64,000 bases of DNA. Source: Ophiobolus disseminans. Lineage: Eukaryota; Ascomycota; Dothideomycetes; Pleosporales; Phaeosphaeriaceae. Shown in pieces: positions 21,393 through 32,249 of the stretch; the first letter of the stretch is position 1; each line of letters begins with the position of its first letter. The stretch lies in assembly GCA_010093685.1 (NCBI GenBank), contig MU006246.1, forward strand, positions 329,709 to 393,708, given 5' to 3'. The position numbers and the translations under genes were made by a program. Under the pieces are notes generated by a model. It worked only from the letters and a program-made list of their open reading frames with translations. It was not told the origin of the DNA and made no database searches.

Positions 21393-23116
21393 ATGATACA
21401 GGGCACGCGACGATGGTTCAGGCGGAATCGCACGAACTTTGCCATTGGCGGCGCGGTGCTGGGAGCCGGCTATCTGGCGGGGCAGTATGTGCTGGGCAAG
21501 ATATCCGAGGCGAGACAGCGCATGGGCGAGGAGCGTGTCGCGAAGGAGAACCTGCGGCGACGCTTCGAGCAGAACCAGGAAGACTGCACATTCACCGTCC
21601 TCGCCATCCTCCCGACTGCGACAGAAAACATACTCGATGCCATACCCGTTGAGCAGGTGCTGGAGGAGCTGCAGAGGCAGAAGGCGGAGCGGTTGGCGAG
21701 GAGCGTGGGACCCAGCGAGATTGGCACGTCGGCAGCTCCGAGCGTGGCGGATACGGCGGATGACGATGGCGGGAGCTCGAGTATACAGACGGACGGCTAT
21801 GTTCATGCTAGCCAGGTCGCCATCGAGGGCGAGAGCGTCACCGGAGGCGCCGAGGGAAGCCAGACCGCCAGCGACGAGAAGAAGAGCAAGAAGACCAAAG
21901 CGCAGCTGTGGAGCGAGATGAAGATTGGCTGTACGTCTGCACCCCCTCCATCCCAAAACACATCTTCTAACAAGCCCAGCGATAACACGTGCCTTCACCC
22001 TCATCTACACCCTCTGCCTCCTCACCCTCCTCACCCGCATCCAACTCAACCTGCTCGGCCGCCGCAACTACCTCGCCTCGGTCGTCTCGCTGGCCGCCCC
22101 GCAGCCCGCCAACGAGGGCTCGCGCATCAACCTCGAGAACAACGACGACGACAACTTCGAGCAGGCGTACGGCAACGACTTTGAGACGAATCGACGCTAT
22201 CTGAGTTTGAGCTGGTGGTTGTTGCACAGGGGATGTATTGATTTGATAGACAGGGTGCGCGGCGCGGTGAAAGAGGTGTTTGGCCTACTGAACCCACGGG
22301 AGGAAATCACTTTAGAAAAGCTATCAGAACTCACGCTAGAAGTGCGAAAGCGCGTCGAAGGCGCCACCGAAGAAGAGCGTCGGTTCGTTTCCCCACCCCT
22401 CCCCCCCTTCCTACCACTTCTTACTAACTTCCCCACTAAATAGAACCTGCAAATGGCTCCCCTTCCTCCTCCCCCCACCCAGCCAAGAATCCGCCGTCCT
22501 CCACGCATCCGGCATGTCCTCGTCTTCCTCCCCCACTACCACCTCCTCCCTGCGCCGCCTCATAGACGAAACGTCCGACCTCATCGATTCGCCCAGTTTC
22601 ACGCACGTCCTTACTTTACTCCTCGACGCAGCGTTTTCGCATCTCGTGGATACCAAGATATCGCACTTGAGTTATAAAATTCCACTGGTTTCGGAGGACT
22701 CTGCAAGGGTGCAGGAGATTGTTGGTGGGGATGGGGTTAAAGCCAAAGTAGCCAATAGCCTAGCCGTGTTTTGTAGGCAGGCGCATGGCATTGGGGCGGG
22801 CGCGAATAACGAGTATCTGGAGAGGGTGGAGCAGGTTAGGCATCTAGAGGCGTTTGCTGCGGTCGTGTATTCGAGTAATTTTGAATACGAGAGTCCTGTG
22901 GGGGAGGGGGTGGGCGGTGGGCGGGAGGAGAAGGGGGGGACGGCGGAGGGTGTGGATGTGCAGACGGAGGGTGTGGCTGTGCAAACCGGAGAGGGTGTGG
23001 AAGGGGGGTTAGGGGAGGGGGATGTGGATGTAAAGGAGGTGGAGAGTAAGAAAGATGATCCCTTCGAGAGTGCATGGGGCAAAGCGTTGGCTAAGGAGGA
23101 TGGCAAGCAGTTCTAA
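21393..23116 (+). CDS. PEX3: Peroxisomal biogenesis factor 3 (peroxin)
   Basis: Peroxisomal membrane protein that anchors the PEX19 receptor and inserts other peroxisomal membrane proteins. Exons 21393-21930, 21980-22382 and 22444-23116 (introns 49 and 61 nt) give 537 residues. The N-terminus is diagnostic: a short basic lead (RRWFRRNR) followed by a Gly/Ala membrane segment (FAIGGAVLGAGYLAGQYVL) and a basic stretch, the PEX3 peroxisomal-targeting arrangement. The first splice yields ITRAFTLIYTLCLLTLLTRIQLNLLGRRNYL, the conserved hydrophobic core. The C-terminus has KWLPFLLPP, a Ser-rich insert, then the helical domain (LIDETSDLIDSPSF, AVFCRQAHGIG, LEAFAAVVYSSNFE). The last 60 residues are low-complexity, encoded by very G-rich DNA (about 22900-23040). 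Confidence 0.92.
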
Positions 23117-23431
23117 GTCATTGGTGGGTGTATGATATTGCCTTTTGGAACACAAGATGCAGGGGAATGGGGGAGGCACGTTGGATTTCATGATTAATTG
23201 ATACCCGTAATTCGCAACGCTTAACTTTTGAAACGCTTTCACAACGATGTTGCATTTCACAGAGTTTAAACAGTAAAGCTCGATTGTGCATGACTACCTT
23301 GGATGCACTCCTAGTGATATTAAAAAACCTGTACAAAGACGCTATTAGCTGAACGGATATAGTGCTTCAATTCATGTTCTAACATTAGCTCTGAATATGA
23401 TACAAGACGGTTCACGCTTCGACGCATAGGC
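23117..23431. other. Convergent intergenic spacer, 315 bp
   Basis: Lies between the 3' ends of PEX3 (plus) and the GT8 gene (minus). It should contain both 3' UTRs. Nothing else is visible. Confidence 0.3.
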
Positions 23432-24664
23432 TTAGGATTCCATGATACTCCATCCTTCGCCCCGACCTATGCCCCTACGGCCGGCGTGTACGACGCGTCC
23501 ATGCCCCTTTTCACCTAGCGGTTTCTTGATATCCGTCTCCTCCTCTCCCTCCTTCCCATCGCCTTCTCTCTTCACGAATTTCTTCGCATAATCCTGTGCC
23601 CCACCTCCAATAGCTTTCATACCCTCCCCCTCACCCCCCGCCACATACTTCCGCACCTCCCCCACCATCTCCTCCTCGCCCAGCTCCCTCCTCCTCTCCT
23701 CCCACCGTGCATATTCATCCCACCACCACCCATGCGTCTCGCCATCCTTGCCCAAATACCCCGCCCTCCCGTCCGCCCCCGGGCGCGCCGCCCACGGCTT
23801 ATCCACGATATAATGCAGAATGGATACTTGGTCGTCGCGCCAGATATTCGCGTGCCAGTAGCGCCACGTCTTGAGTGCGTTGACGCGCCAGGACAGGGAT
23901 GACCAGCGGTGTGTAAAGGCGAGGTTAAGAAAGTCCTGGTCTGGGAATTTCATCGCGCGTAAGACGTCGTTGCCAGCGGCTTGGAAAGCTTGTTTGACAA
24001 ATTGTGCGAGTGCTTGCGTGGGGCGGTATAAAAATGTCCCGGAGTTGAAATTCCCTAGCGTTTCGTGCCCGCTTACAATATCCGCCAATTCCCCAGGTCC
24101 GTCGAGTTTAGCTAAGGCGCAATTTTCGGGGGTCCAGGATTCTGGTGCCCAGGAATCGTGGTCGAGGTTGCATACGCATGTATGCACCGCCATGAGCCTG
24201 AACCCTGTCCCATCGCCACCGGTTAGGTATGCGTCGTTCGCAGCATTGAAGATGAGAGGTGAGGGGTCGCTGAAAACCATCATATCCGCATCAACCCAAC
24301 ACACGCTCTCGAACCCCATATCCCAGCAATCAAACACGCGTAACTTGGTCCACGTATCTATGAATCTCTCCGCTACCATTCCACTTCCCTTTTCACCACC
24401 TTCAATTCCCTTCCCAATCCCATCCTCGACGTCGGGTAAGCGCAAATGCTCCACCCCCCTCAAAACAATATTCGAGTACTTCGCTTCAGCTCGCAGCGCC
24501 GCGACGCACGTTTCCGGCAGCGTGTCGGGCGTGTAGGTAATTATGAGCGGCGTGCTGGGCGAGTGCCGCGTTAGGGTGTGGGCGAGCAGAAGGGCGCCGG
24601 CGAGGTAGGACGGGCGGGTTAGGAGCGTTATGTATGCGTTTTTGGAGGGGGGTTGGGAGGACAT
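23432..24664 (-). CDS. Glycosyltransferase family 8 (glycogenin/galactinol-synthase-like)
   Basis: Retaining glycosyltransferase of the GT-A fold; 410 residues from the ATG at 24664. The frame is open to 24697 but there starts only with GTG. The opening NAYITLLTRPSYLAGALLLAHTL is the GT8 first strand and helix. The metal-binding DxD motif appears as CWVDADMMVFSDPSPLI. FNSGTFLYRPTQ and PDQDFLN follow, the usual downstream motifs, and the family HY(x)DKPW element reads LHYIVDKPW. The last 80 residues are Glu/Gly/Lys-rich and look disordered. No signal peptide is evident. Fungal relatives use UDP-sugars on polyols, glycogenin or glycans; the exact acceptor is unknown. Confidence 0.88.
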   Translation of the reverse strand: MSSQPPSKNAYITLLTRPSYLAGALLLAHTLTRHSPSTPLIITYTPDTLPETCVAALRAEAKYSNIVLRGVEHLRLPDVEDGIGKGIEGGEKGSGMVAERFIDTWTKLRVFDCWDMGFESVCWVDADMMVFSDPSPLIFNAANDAYLTGGDGTGFRLMAVHTCVCNLDHDSWAPESWTPENCALAKLDGPGELADIVSGHETLGNFNSGTFLYRPTQALAQFVKQAFQAAGNDVLRAMKFPDQDFLNLAFTHRWSSLSWRVNALKTWRYWHANIWRDDQVSILHYIVDKPWAARPGADGRAGYLGKDGETHGWWWDEYARWEERRRELGEEEMVGEVRKYVAGGEGEGMKAIGGGAQDYAKKFVKREGDGKEGEEETDIKKPLGEKGHGRVVHAGRRGIGRGEGWSIMES

Positions 24665-26412
24665 GTTGGGTGGGATGGAATGGTGGTAGGACGGCACTAT
24701 TCAGTGGTAGGTAGGTACGAGGGATTTTCATCCCACAACGAGGGCCGTTAACGAGCTGACGATTAAGCGCACATAAAGTCATCATGATGTTTGAAGGTCG
24801 TTGTTGATGGTTCGGTCGCGTCCCACTACGAGTACGCGCTGACGTCACGACTCGTCGTCTGAGTGGTTCCGAGGTCGGAACGCGTTGTGGTGGGGTGGTA
24901 GATCGGAAGGTTGAGTATATGTACATAATAGACATTACAATCAGAGTGCAATGAGCCTGTTTCGTGTATGTGTGCGTGTGTAGATGTTACAGCAGGGTTC
25001 TATATGAAATGGCGTATGTTTGTGTATCAAAGCTGACTGTATCGGCGTATAGTATAGATTAAACATGCGGGAAGCGCGGTATGTGTAGATGATTTCGTGC
25101 ACATAAGTCATGATCATTACTCGGCTGCTGCTAATTGTACACATGATGCCGCCGTTGCAAATGAGTTAAAGAAAGTACTAACGTTGTGCATGTTGAGTTG
25201 TATGCCGTCACGGCGAGTTTGAATGAGATTGGTAATTTTTTGGAATGCCCTTACAGCAAGGAGATCGATATGAAATATAGAAAAGCATTGCGAAAGGAAG
25301 GTACATAACGTTGTCGTGTAAGACAAAAGTCCGAAGACTGCAGTTCGTCGTACCGTGCGTAACCAATACCGTGGAATAAGAAGCGATAAGAAAATATCAT
25401 GTCGGGTCGTCGCAAAATATGAATCGTTTCGTTGTTGAGAAGATTGGAAGACGTATGTCGGTATTGTTGCTTAGTTAGGCGTATGTAGCGATGTCGCTGA
25501 TGTTGTAGGCGTACATCCGGATATTGGAGATTCGTATGTTGAAGACTCCGTTCCATCTGAAAGACTTGACGACGATGATCTGAGCGAAGACTTTGTTAGC
25601 ATACGTACCAAGAGAGTGACCAAAATATAGCGTCCAGTGGTTCCTGGCGAGGAGAGCGCATACGAAGGAAAAACTGCAAGCTCAGGAGGAGCTCGTACCA
25701 AGGAAATGTTGTTGGGACAGTGGCTAGAGAGCTAGCCGAACAGGTACTGGACAAAAGGAGAATTGCAAGGAAAGAGGGTCCACGGCATAAGCGAGGAGAA
25801 CGAAATACGTGGGTGGATGATCGTGCGGCGCGGGCGTGGATGTTCTCGTATTGCTCAACTAATCTTTGAATGTAAGTGAATAGCACGCACTGCGTCCTGT
25901 TCTAATCTTCCCAACTTCGCGATTACTTACCATTCTTTTCCTTCTTGGTAAAAGCTGCGATAGACCCCAATGTGAGCACAGGTCCAAGGGTAAGCTCCGA
26001 CCAGAGAGGTCCTGAAAGTGGTCCGTGGATGTTCACTCCATCCTGGGCGTGGTAATAGGGTCCACAGTGGTGGCCGTTTTGTTCCGACGTGAAGTATCAT
26101 GTGACTGAGTGCTTGTTGAGACTGTCGATGTTTCCTGCCTCAATTGTGGATCCAAGATGGAAGACAGAAGAGCCAAGTGCCCGTGGATATTCGATTAGGG
26201 TCCTTGACTTGCACTCGGGACTGGGTGTCCTGGAGGATCATGGTTCTTCAACCAGCTATCTCCAACAAACTGAAGATAGCATTTCCAAGTTAAGACCTCT
26301 TGACATATCCCTCGAAAAGTGTTGGTGAACACATGGAAGGCGGGCTGGGTCCGCTGCAACTAGTATGAGTTCCAAGTCCAAAAGGTTCGGACATGTTATT
26401 GACGGGTGTTCT
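24665..26412. other. 1.75-kb gene-poor region with decayed coding-like stretches
   Basis: No intact gene is supported. On the plus strand about 25110-25870 contains discontinuous protein-like segments broken by stops, for example an acidic stretch around 25520-25610 (YVEDSVPSERLDDDDLSEDF) and a segment around 25700-25850 after two TAG codons. These may be exons of an unrecognised gene or remains of one. AT-rich simple sequence with tgtgtg/tatgta runs lies at 24910-25080. Confidence 0.35.
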
Positions 26413-27663
26413 TCAGCCAGGCTCCATAAGGTCTAATTGAACCTCTTGGGGTTCCGTCCACTGGCTGTGGATGTAGTCCAGAAAGTCTGACTGATTAGAA
26501 GAGATTAGAGAAGCAATGTTCTCTGACGGCGACGGAAGTATTAAACCGGATGGCATGTGCAACTGGTGGTACCCAGGGCTAAATGGTTCCATTCCCATGG
26601 TAGCGTGAAGATCCGACCAGGGTGGCTCGGATCCGCCGTGAAGTGGGATCCCGTAAGATTCTCCAGAGTTGTTTACATACCGAGATACGTCGCTTTGCTC
26701 CTCTCCTCCCATTCCATCTCGACGAGAGTCGTTTGTGAGCATCTCCATTCGGATGGAGGGGTCACTGAAGCTACGAGGCATGTTGATCATGTCGGGAAGG
26801 GGGCGACTAGGGCGTGAAGAGGTGGTGGTGTCAGGTGGCGATGAATGCTGTCGGTCTTCTGGCTTATTCCTTTTCCTTTCCTGGTGCCGGTCGGTGCTGA
26901 GATCAATATCGAACTTTCTGTACACCTCCGTGAGTCGTGATTCAATGCGAGATGTTATACTGTTACCTCTTTACTACTCTGGACTTCCTGGTGGAGCTAA
27001 CTGAGTCCATGAGTCCATCAACGATGTGTGTGCACTGGGGTCGTGATCCGTCAGTAACGGTATGACCTCAGGCTTGCGCTAGGCACAAACCTTTGCTTTC
27101 TGGCGTCGACACGGCAAACACGCGCCACGCTTTCGCGTCTCCTTATATTCGACCTTCTCTTTTTTGGTCATTGGTCTTTTGCTCTTGGGCTGCAACAGAC
27201 GACCATCTACTGCGCTAAACACGAACTGATGTGCCGCGTTGGAGGTTGATGGTGACAACGGTGTCGTCAAAATTTGGGGTCCTCTTGTACTGGCTTGTTG
27301 CACCTTTTGCTTTGCAGATGCTGGACGGAGAGCTACACTGCCTGGGGGGTAAGATGATGATGGGCTCTCTCGGCGGCTACGATCCTCGACAGCATCGCTA
27401 TAGGGACTCGGAGCTCCGGGGGTAACAAGGTAGTTATCCTCTGTAACAGCACTTGACGAGCGCCCAGATCGCATATGATTTAGTTCCGCCTTCAGAAAAT
27501 CGATCGCAGCCAGGTGTTTTCGTTCGCGTAGTGTTTTACAATCAGGGTAAGCCCGTCTCAGCTCTTCGGATAGTATGTCGGACTCGACTGGCAACATGAA
27601 TACCATGCCTTCCCAAGGAGGTGTTTCGTCGCTAGTCCGGTGAACTCGCTCGATGAATGACAT
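26413..27663 (-). CDS. Putative transcription regulator with half a C6 zinc cluster
   Basis: Three-exon model: 27663-27091, 27034-26978 and 26925-26413 (introns 56 and 52 nt, GT-AG), 380 residues. The first exon ends in KRGACLPCRRQKAK and the second begins with Cys, giving CxxCxxxxxxC, the first half of a fungal Zn2Cys6 cluster preceded by a basic KKEKVEYKETRK stretch. The expected second half (CxxC...C) is not found in any frame between 27034 and 26926. Either the zinc cluster is degenerate or the middle exon is modelled wrongly. The rest is Ser/Pro-rich (about 75-160) with an acidic tail. The third exon opens VYRKFDIDLS, like the region following C6 clusters in related proteins. Function as a DNA-binding regulator is inference. 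Confidence 0.55.
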
Positions 27664-29429
27664 GATGTGCTCTTGACTAGCTCCGCGAGCTGCGACAGTA
27701 AATAGAACTAGAGACGCTAAGTCCTGGTACTGGACATGGCTAGGTGTGTTGAATGTGCTTTCGAAGATCTGATCGGACGGTCAGCATGAATAGAGGATAC
27801 GATCCGGATCTCTCATAGCCAGGCTGGCTAATTAAAACAAGCGTGTGCATCACAGGAACAGGCGTAGGCTTTTTGCGTTTCCTGTATAGCCCTTGCAATG
27901 TTCTAGGAATGATAGTATCAACGTACTTACTGAATTCTTAGCAGCTACTCTCGAGGGTTAGAGCCCAATATTGCGACAAGGCTGTCAGATCGTGCTACTT
28001 AGGACGAGGATCTGCGGAGTATGTTAGAGGAGAAGGGCAAACCTCCAAATAGATAGATCGCCACTTCAAGACCACGGGCAAGCTGATTATCTGCCAACCC
28101 CATGGAGGCGTCGAGCAGAAAAACAGATACGAGAGACGGTGTCGAATTTGAGATGACCTTTGGTGAGACATGGCGCACGAACACCAGAAGAGGACGCCTG
28201 AATACGAGTTCCGGCGTCGCTTTTGGGACGGTGGCTAACGTCATCGTTCTTAATTCGCCCACTAGACGGCATCGCGCAGCCATCAAGCACAGAAAGGCCG
28301 ACTAAGACTGGATGGAAGGTGCAAGTCGTTGGAGGACTATTGCTTGGTAGCGACAGGCGCAGCCACGCGCTTCTTATTGGCGCAGCCGAGTTCAGCCTGC
28401 TGCAATCTTGGGCTCGATGTCCAGGCGTTGGGCACAAGCGCGGTATCGTTGAGGCATAGTGGACGAGGGCCCCCGTCTTTCTCTCTGGTTTGCAGCGGTG
28501 GCTGGCTCATCTTCGATCTGGTGTGCTGCGCAGGCCCACGGGTAGCGATGTTGCAAAGGCGCGACCTTGCGCGACTGCGACACGTTGTCACCACTCAGCG
28601 GGGCGAAGCGGCGACAACGGTATGGAATTGTCTAACGACAAATTATGATCATTGAAACAATGGAACGGATGGCGGTGTAGGAATAGATTGTAAGGATGGC
28701 TTGTCGCTGCCTGTCATCGTTGGACCGCGTAGTACGCTAGTCTCTAAGCAGCAAAGCGGCAATGACGCTAGAAGGTCGCCCTTTGCTATGAAAGCTGGAA
28801 AAAGGAAGCTTGACAACTACATTGGCGTATGTAAAAGTTGTTCTAAATCCTAAAAGGTCCTTGTAGACATACAGGATAGTGTATCTCCTTTCTAGCTCTC
28901 GCGACGCCGATTAGATGAGCCACTAATTTATCACTCACGATGCGTCATCGAGTTCACATAGAGGTACAGGCTGAGGGTATTGAGCCGTGCTTGTGGTTGA
29001 AGTTCAACGATCTCTTAACCCTTGCTTGACTCATTACAAACATTCCCGGCGTTTGGTATGCGAACGTTGAACTGAGTGCATTGGAGCAGCAGCATGCAGA
29101 TGTACAGCATCAGTCTCTCAAAATATGCTATGGTGGAACCATAGATGAAGAGTCTTGAAAAGCTGGATCTTCTTGAGATGACCTCGGGATGAGAGACAAC
29201 ACGGCAAATGGATGGATTCGTGTCAGCAGATTAGTGCTCTCTTGGAAGAAACGCTGTCGTGAAAGGTTAGCGTGGACGTGCTTGAGAGGTATTTCCAAAC
29301 CATGGTAGCGGATGTCTATATGTTTCAAAAGCTGTACAGTCATGGTCTACATTAAAAAGTAAACTCTTTGTGTCTTTATGTATTATTCCAAATAGAATCT
29401 CCCCACCGCTAAAAGACTTTTGAACAAGA
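27664..29429. other. 1.77-kb gene-poor region
   Basis: Upstream sequence of the C6-like gene and spacer before the 2EXR cluster. Open frames on both strands (such as 28087-28437 minus) shadow each other and carry no recognisable domain. No RNA gene was found. Confidence 0.3.
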
Positions 29430-29869
29430 TGGAACTTGGTGAACGCACGCCTTCCGCATCCATTAGTCCATCTCCGCATGTGTTGACTACTTATGCTAAC
29501 ATTATTGCAGATGGAGCGATGTCGCTTCTTGGAGTTACCTACAGAGCTCCGCATTATGGAGTACCAATATTGTTCCAACATAAAAACAACTCATCATCCC
29601 ATCACCATGGGGAGGGAAGGGCCAGCTTCACAATCGTGCTGAAAACAACCAGCATTCAACTTCTTTCGACATGCCACCTCATCAACAACGAAGCAGGGGT
29701 TATCTTCCAGCGCCGCATCGACAAGATTCTTGCCATTCTGGTTCGCATTATCTTGCCATGTATTCTGGTCATTTCGCATGCAAGTTATCCTAAGATGCTG
29801 GACTTGATTTTCGAGGGTGCATGGCGTGTAGGCCGGAGTTCAACTCAACACGCTGTATTTGATTCTTAA
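29430..29869 (+). pseudogene. 2EXR/F-box-like paralogue 1, frameshifted
   Basis: Decayed member of the local 2EXR family. A CTAAC branch site and TTGCAG acceptor end at 29510, exactly as before exon 2 of paralogue 2. The next codons (29511 on) read RCRFLELPTELRIMEYQYC, the family's N-terminal motif, but that frame stops near 29637. The second half of the family (LLSTCHLINNEAGVIFQRRI) is found in a different frame from about 29650 to 29869. Compared with paralogue 2 the segment between the two motifs is 86 nt instead of 93, a 7-nt net loss that explains the frameshift. No functional product is expected. Confidence 0.7.
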
Positions 29870-30114
29870 TGTAGGACGTCAACTCGACTCTATGTAATGT
29901 CACGGAACTGAAATTACGTTTTGTGGTTTGCGCCTTCGTTTTCTCAATCTGGAACCATGGAACCGTGAAGGGTTTTTTGAAAACATGGTAGCGTCAATAT
30001 TTGCACCCAGAAACATGCAACCGGAACACGTATCCTTTCAGTTTCGTCCTTTTGTCTATTCCAAATCGGTTTCTAGGTGTGTAAGACTATCCATGTTCTC
30101 GCCATACGTACGAT

Positions 30115-30765
30115 ATGCCAGTGACGACGGAAGAGGAACACCCCATTGTATGCCAGTGAGCTCCCTGTACAAGTCCCGTGCTAACTGCTCTCCAGCCAGA
30201 AAGATGCCGGTTCCTGGAATTGCCAACCGAGCTTCGTCTGATGATCTACGAGTACTGCGCGGAACCGACGAGAAAGATCAAGCGCATAATGCTCGGCGGC
30301 GGACCACTAGAAATCGAATGCGACTTCACATTGCACTCCACGAGTGTTGAGCTCTTGTCTACCTGTGGTCTCATCAACGAAGAAGCAAGCGCGATTGTCA
30401 GGCGTCAGATAGCACGAATCGTCGCCACTCCCACGCGCCTCATAGTCGCATTTGAGAAAGTCCTGGCGCAGGACTTCTTCTACGATTTTCTTGGTATGAT
30501 GAACAAAACAGCCTCGCGCACGAGCCAAATATTACAGGCAGGCCACAGTATCGGCATACCTATTTTGGTGTGCGAGAACTCTTGGGAGGGCTTTGAGACC
30601 GTCCCGTACTGCTTAATGCCCACTAGAAGAGCCTTGGGCCGCTTGCTTATGCATGCCGTGCAGCCTCGATCTTGTTTAACCAAGTCTGAGCCAGGTCTGG
30701 AGATTGGCTTCACGCTTGAAACTGTTTATGGAACGACTTGGAAAAACGCGTCAGAATGGCGTTGA
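30115..30765 (+). CDS. 2EXR/F-box-like protein, paralogue 2
   Basis: A 200-residue protein. Exon 1 is 30115-30147 (MPVTTEEEHPI); the 48-nt intron 30148-30195 runs GTATGC...CTAAC...CCAG; exon 2 is 30196-30765. Exon 2 opens with PERCRFLELPTELRLMIYEY, the 2EXR-type motif (F-L-x-LP-x-ELRLxIY) common in Pezizomycotina. Later ELLSTCGLINEEASAIVRRQ matches the conserved 'LL.TC..I..EA' element. This is the most intact of four relatives within 2.8 kb. Molecular function is unknown; F-box-like adaptor roles are assumed for such proteins but not shown. The last 56 nt overlap the antisense gene ending at 30710. Confidence 0.72.
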
Positions 30766-31070
30766 GTATGGACCTAAACTCAGCGTAGATCTGCTTGCAA
30801 GTTGAGAGCATGGCGGTTGGTACGGATTTGGTAACGAGTTTGATAGAGGCGGGCTTTAGATTAGAAGCCTCGCTCTCTGGCCACAAAGCTGGGAGAGCAT
30901 GACGGCGAGTCGTGACTATTCATAGTGTTAGTGGTACTTATAGTGAGTGCATGGATCACGAGAGACTTACTGCAGGCCATATGATCATATACCCGGTTCC
31001 GAAGTTCTGCGGGCAGGTCCAGAAATTTAAACGGCGCCTTGCCAGTTTGTTTCGTGGTAGTAAGATCCAT
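30710..31070 (-). CDS. 2EXR/F-box-like protein, paralogue 3 (short, antisense)
   Basis: A 101-residue protein on the minus strand. Exon 1 is 31070-30971; the 55-nt intron 30970-30916 has GTAAGT, a CACTAAC branch site and an AATAG acceptor; exon 2 is 30915-30710. The N-terminus has APFKFLDLPAELRNRVYDHM and exon 2 has MLSTCKQIYAEFRSILNAIL, the two family hallmarks. The protein stops soon after, much shorter than usual relatives (about 200 residues or more), and its last codons overlap the 3' end of paralogue 2 on the other strand. It may be truncated by rearrangement. Confidence 0.65.
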
Positions 31071-31456
31071 TTGAGTCTGGGTGTCGATGTAGTTGATAAA
31101 AAGTTCAAGAGATTAGATAAAGTTGAGCTCGAGTTAGGAGATAGATAGTATAAGTAGAGCTGGGTGAGAAGATTGATGCTGTGTTAGGGAGACCTCAGTA
31201 AGAGCGAGTGACTTATGGCCTAATAAACGCAAGGCATCATCCGTTCCGGAGGAAGTTCAGCCCTCATCTCTGGCCGGTGACATTCACTTACCTTGGGTTG
31301 AATTAGCTTCACATAGCTTATACCAAGCGAAGCCTTAGTAATACTGTGCTTGTACCGCACTCAGCTCTCAACGTAACTCCAAAGCTGGAGTCTACTGCAC
31401 ACGAGCGCTACCCCGCGACCTCGGGAAGATACTCAAGAACGTTCCACCGGCAGACC
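31071..31456. other. Divergent spacer between 2EXR paralogues 3 and 4
   Basis: 386 bp between two start codons facing away from each other. It could serve as a shared promoter. No specific element was recognised. Confidence 0.3.
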
Positions 31457-32249
31457 ATGTACACCGCCATGTTGATACAGCCCTTTCGCTTCATGGATCT
31501 TCCCATTGAACTCCGTTTATTAGTCTACGAACGAATTCCTAGTAGGTTACGATATGACTTTTACAAGGTCAGCATTACTAATGTCATTGTCCAGTTGCCA
31601 CTCACCATCCATCCTTCAACCCGTCACTATACTACGACTTCCCCGCCGGATACAGAGAGAAATACCGAAATGATACAAGCGCCATAATTCTCGTTACAAA
31701 GACTATATTGACTTTGATTTTAACGGTGTCTCGTGCTATCAATGCCGAAGCAACGATTGTCTTTCAACGTCGACTTGAAATGCTGCGTTCGGATCCAACG
31801 CGCTCATCGTCGATGACGGCAGTTCAAAGGCGTTTGCTTGCAAGAATGGCATCCTGGTTCACTTGCAGGGCAAGCTAACGGGTGTCTCGCCCTGCCCATA
31901 TCGCCTAGTACGCGATGACGAGATCACGTTTTATGGGGCAAGATTGGTGCATGGCGATGTCAAATACGATGCACTCATCTCGTTTCTTCGACACACTTAC
32001 AAACATATGACGGCGACTGGGCGACCGAGACCTATCGTTGTGTCGTATTCATCACCATTCTTTCATGATTCTATCACATCAGTGGTCAGCAGGCTTTCCT
32101 TTCTCCCATTTGGTGTAACGTTGACACCATCACCACGGAAGGCTACTAATACAAGTTTTGCGAGCAAGCATCAGAGCATTCAGAAATACGGAAGAAATAA
32201 ATTCGGGGTGCACGGAGAGGGAAAGGGAGGTATCTGGAGCAGAAATTGA
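31457..32249 (+). pseudogene. 2EXR/F-box-like paralogue 4 with a single-base frameshift
   Basis: Exon 1 31457-31541 carries QPFRFMDLPIELRLLVYERI. A 53-nt intron (31542-31594, GTAGGT...TACTAAT...CCAG) leads into exon 2, which reads through SRAINAEATIVFQRRLEML in one frame and stops at 31878 (122 residues). From about 31803 the protein-like reading continues one base out of register to 32249. At this point paralogue 2 has ACGCGCCTCAT and this copy has ACGCGCTCAT, so one C is missing. Adding one base makes the coding length divisible by three. Either this is a young pseudogene or an assembly or sequencing error; the 122-residue product could still be made. Confidence 0.62.

Noticed and set aside
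21924..22227. Alternative long frames over the PEX3 middle exon (both strands)
   Set aside because: They shadow the PEX3 coding sequence in GC-rich DNA. The spliced PEX3 frame contains the conserved motifs.
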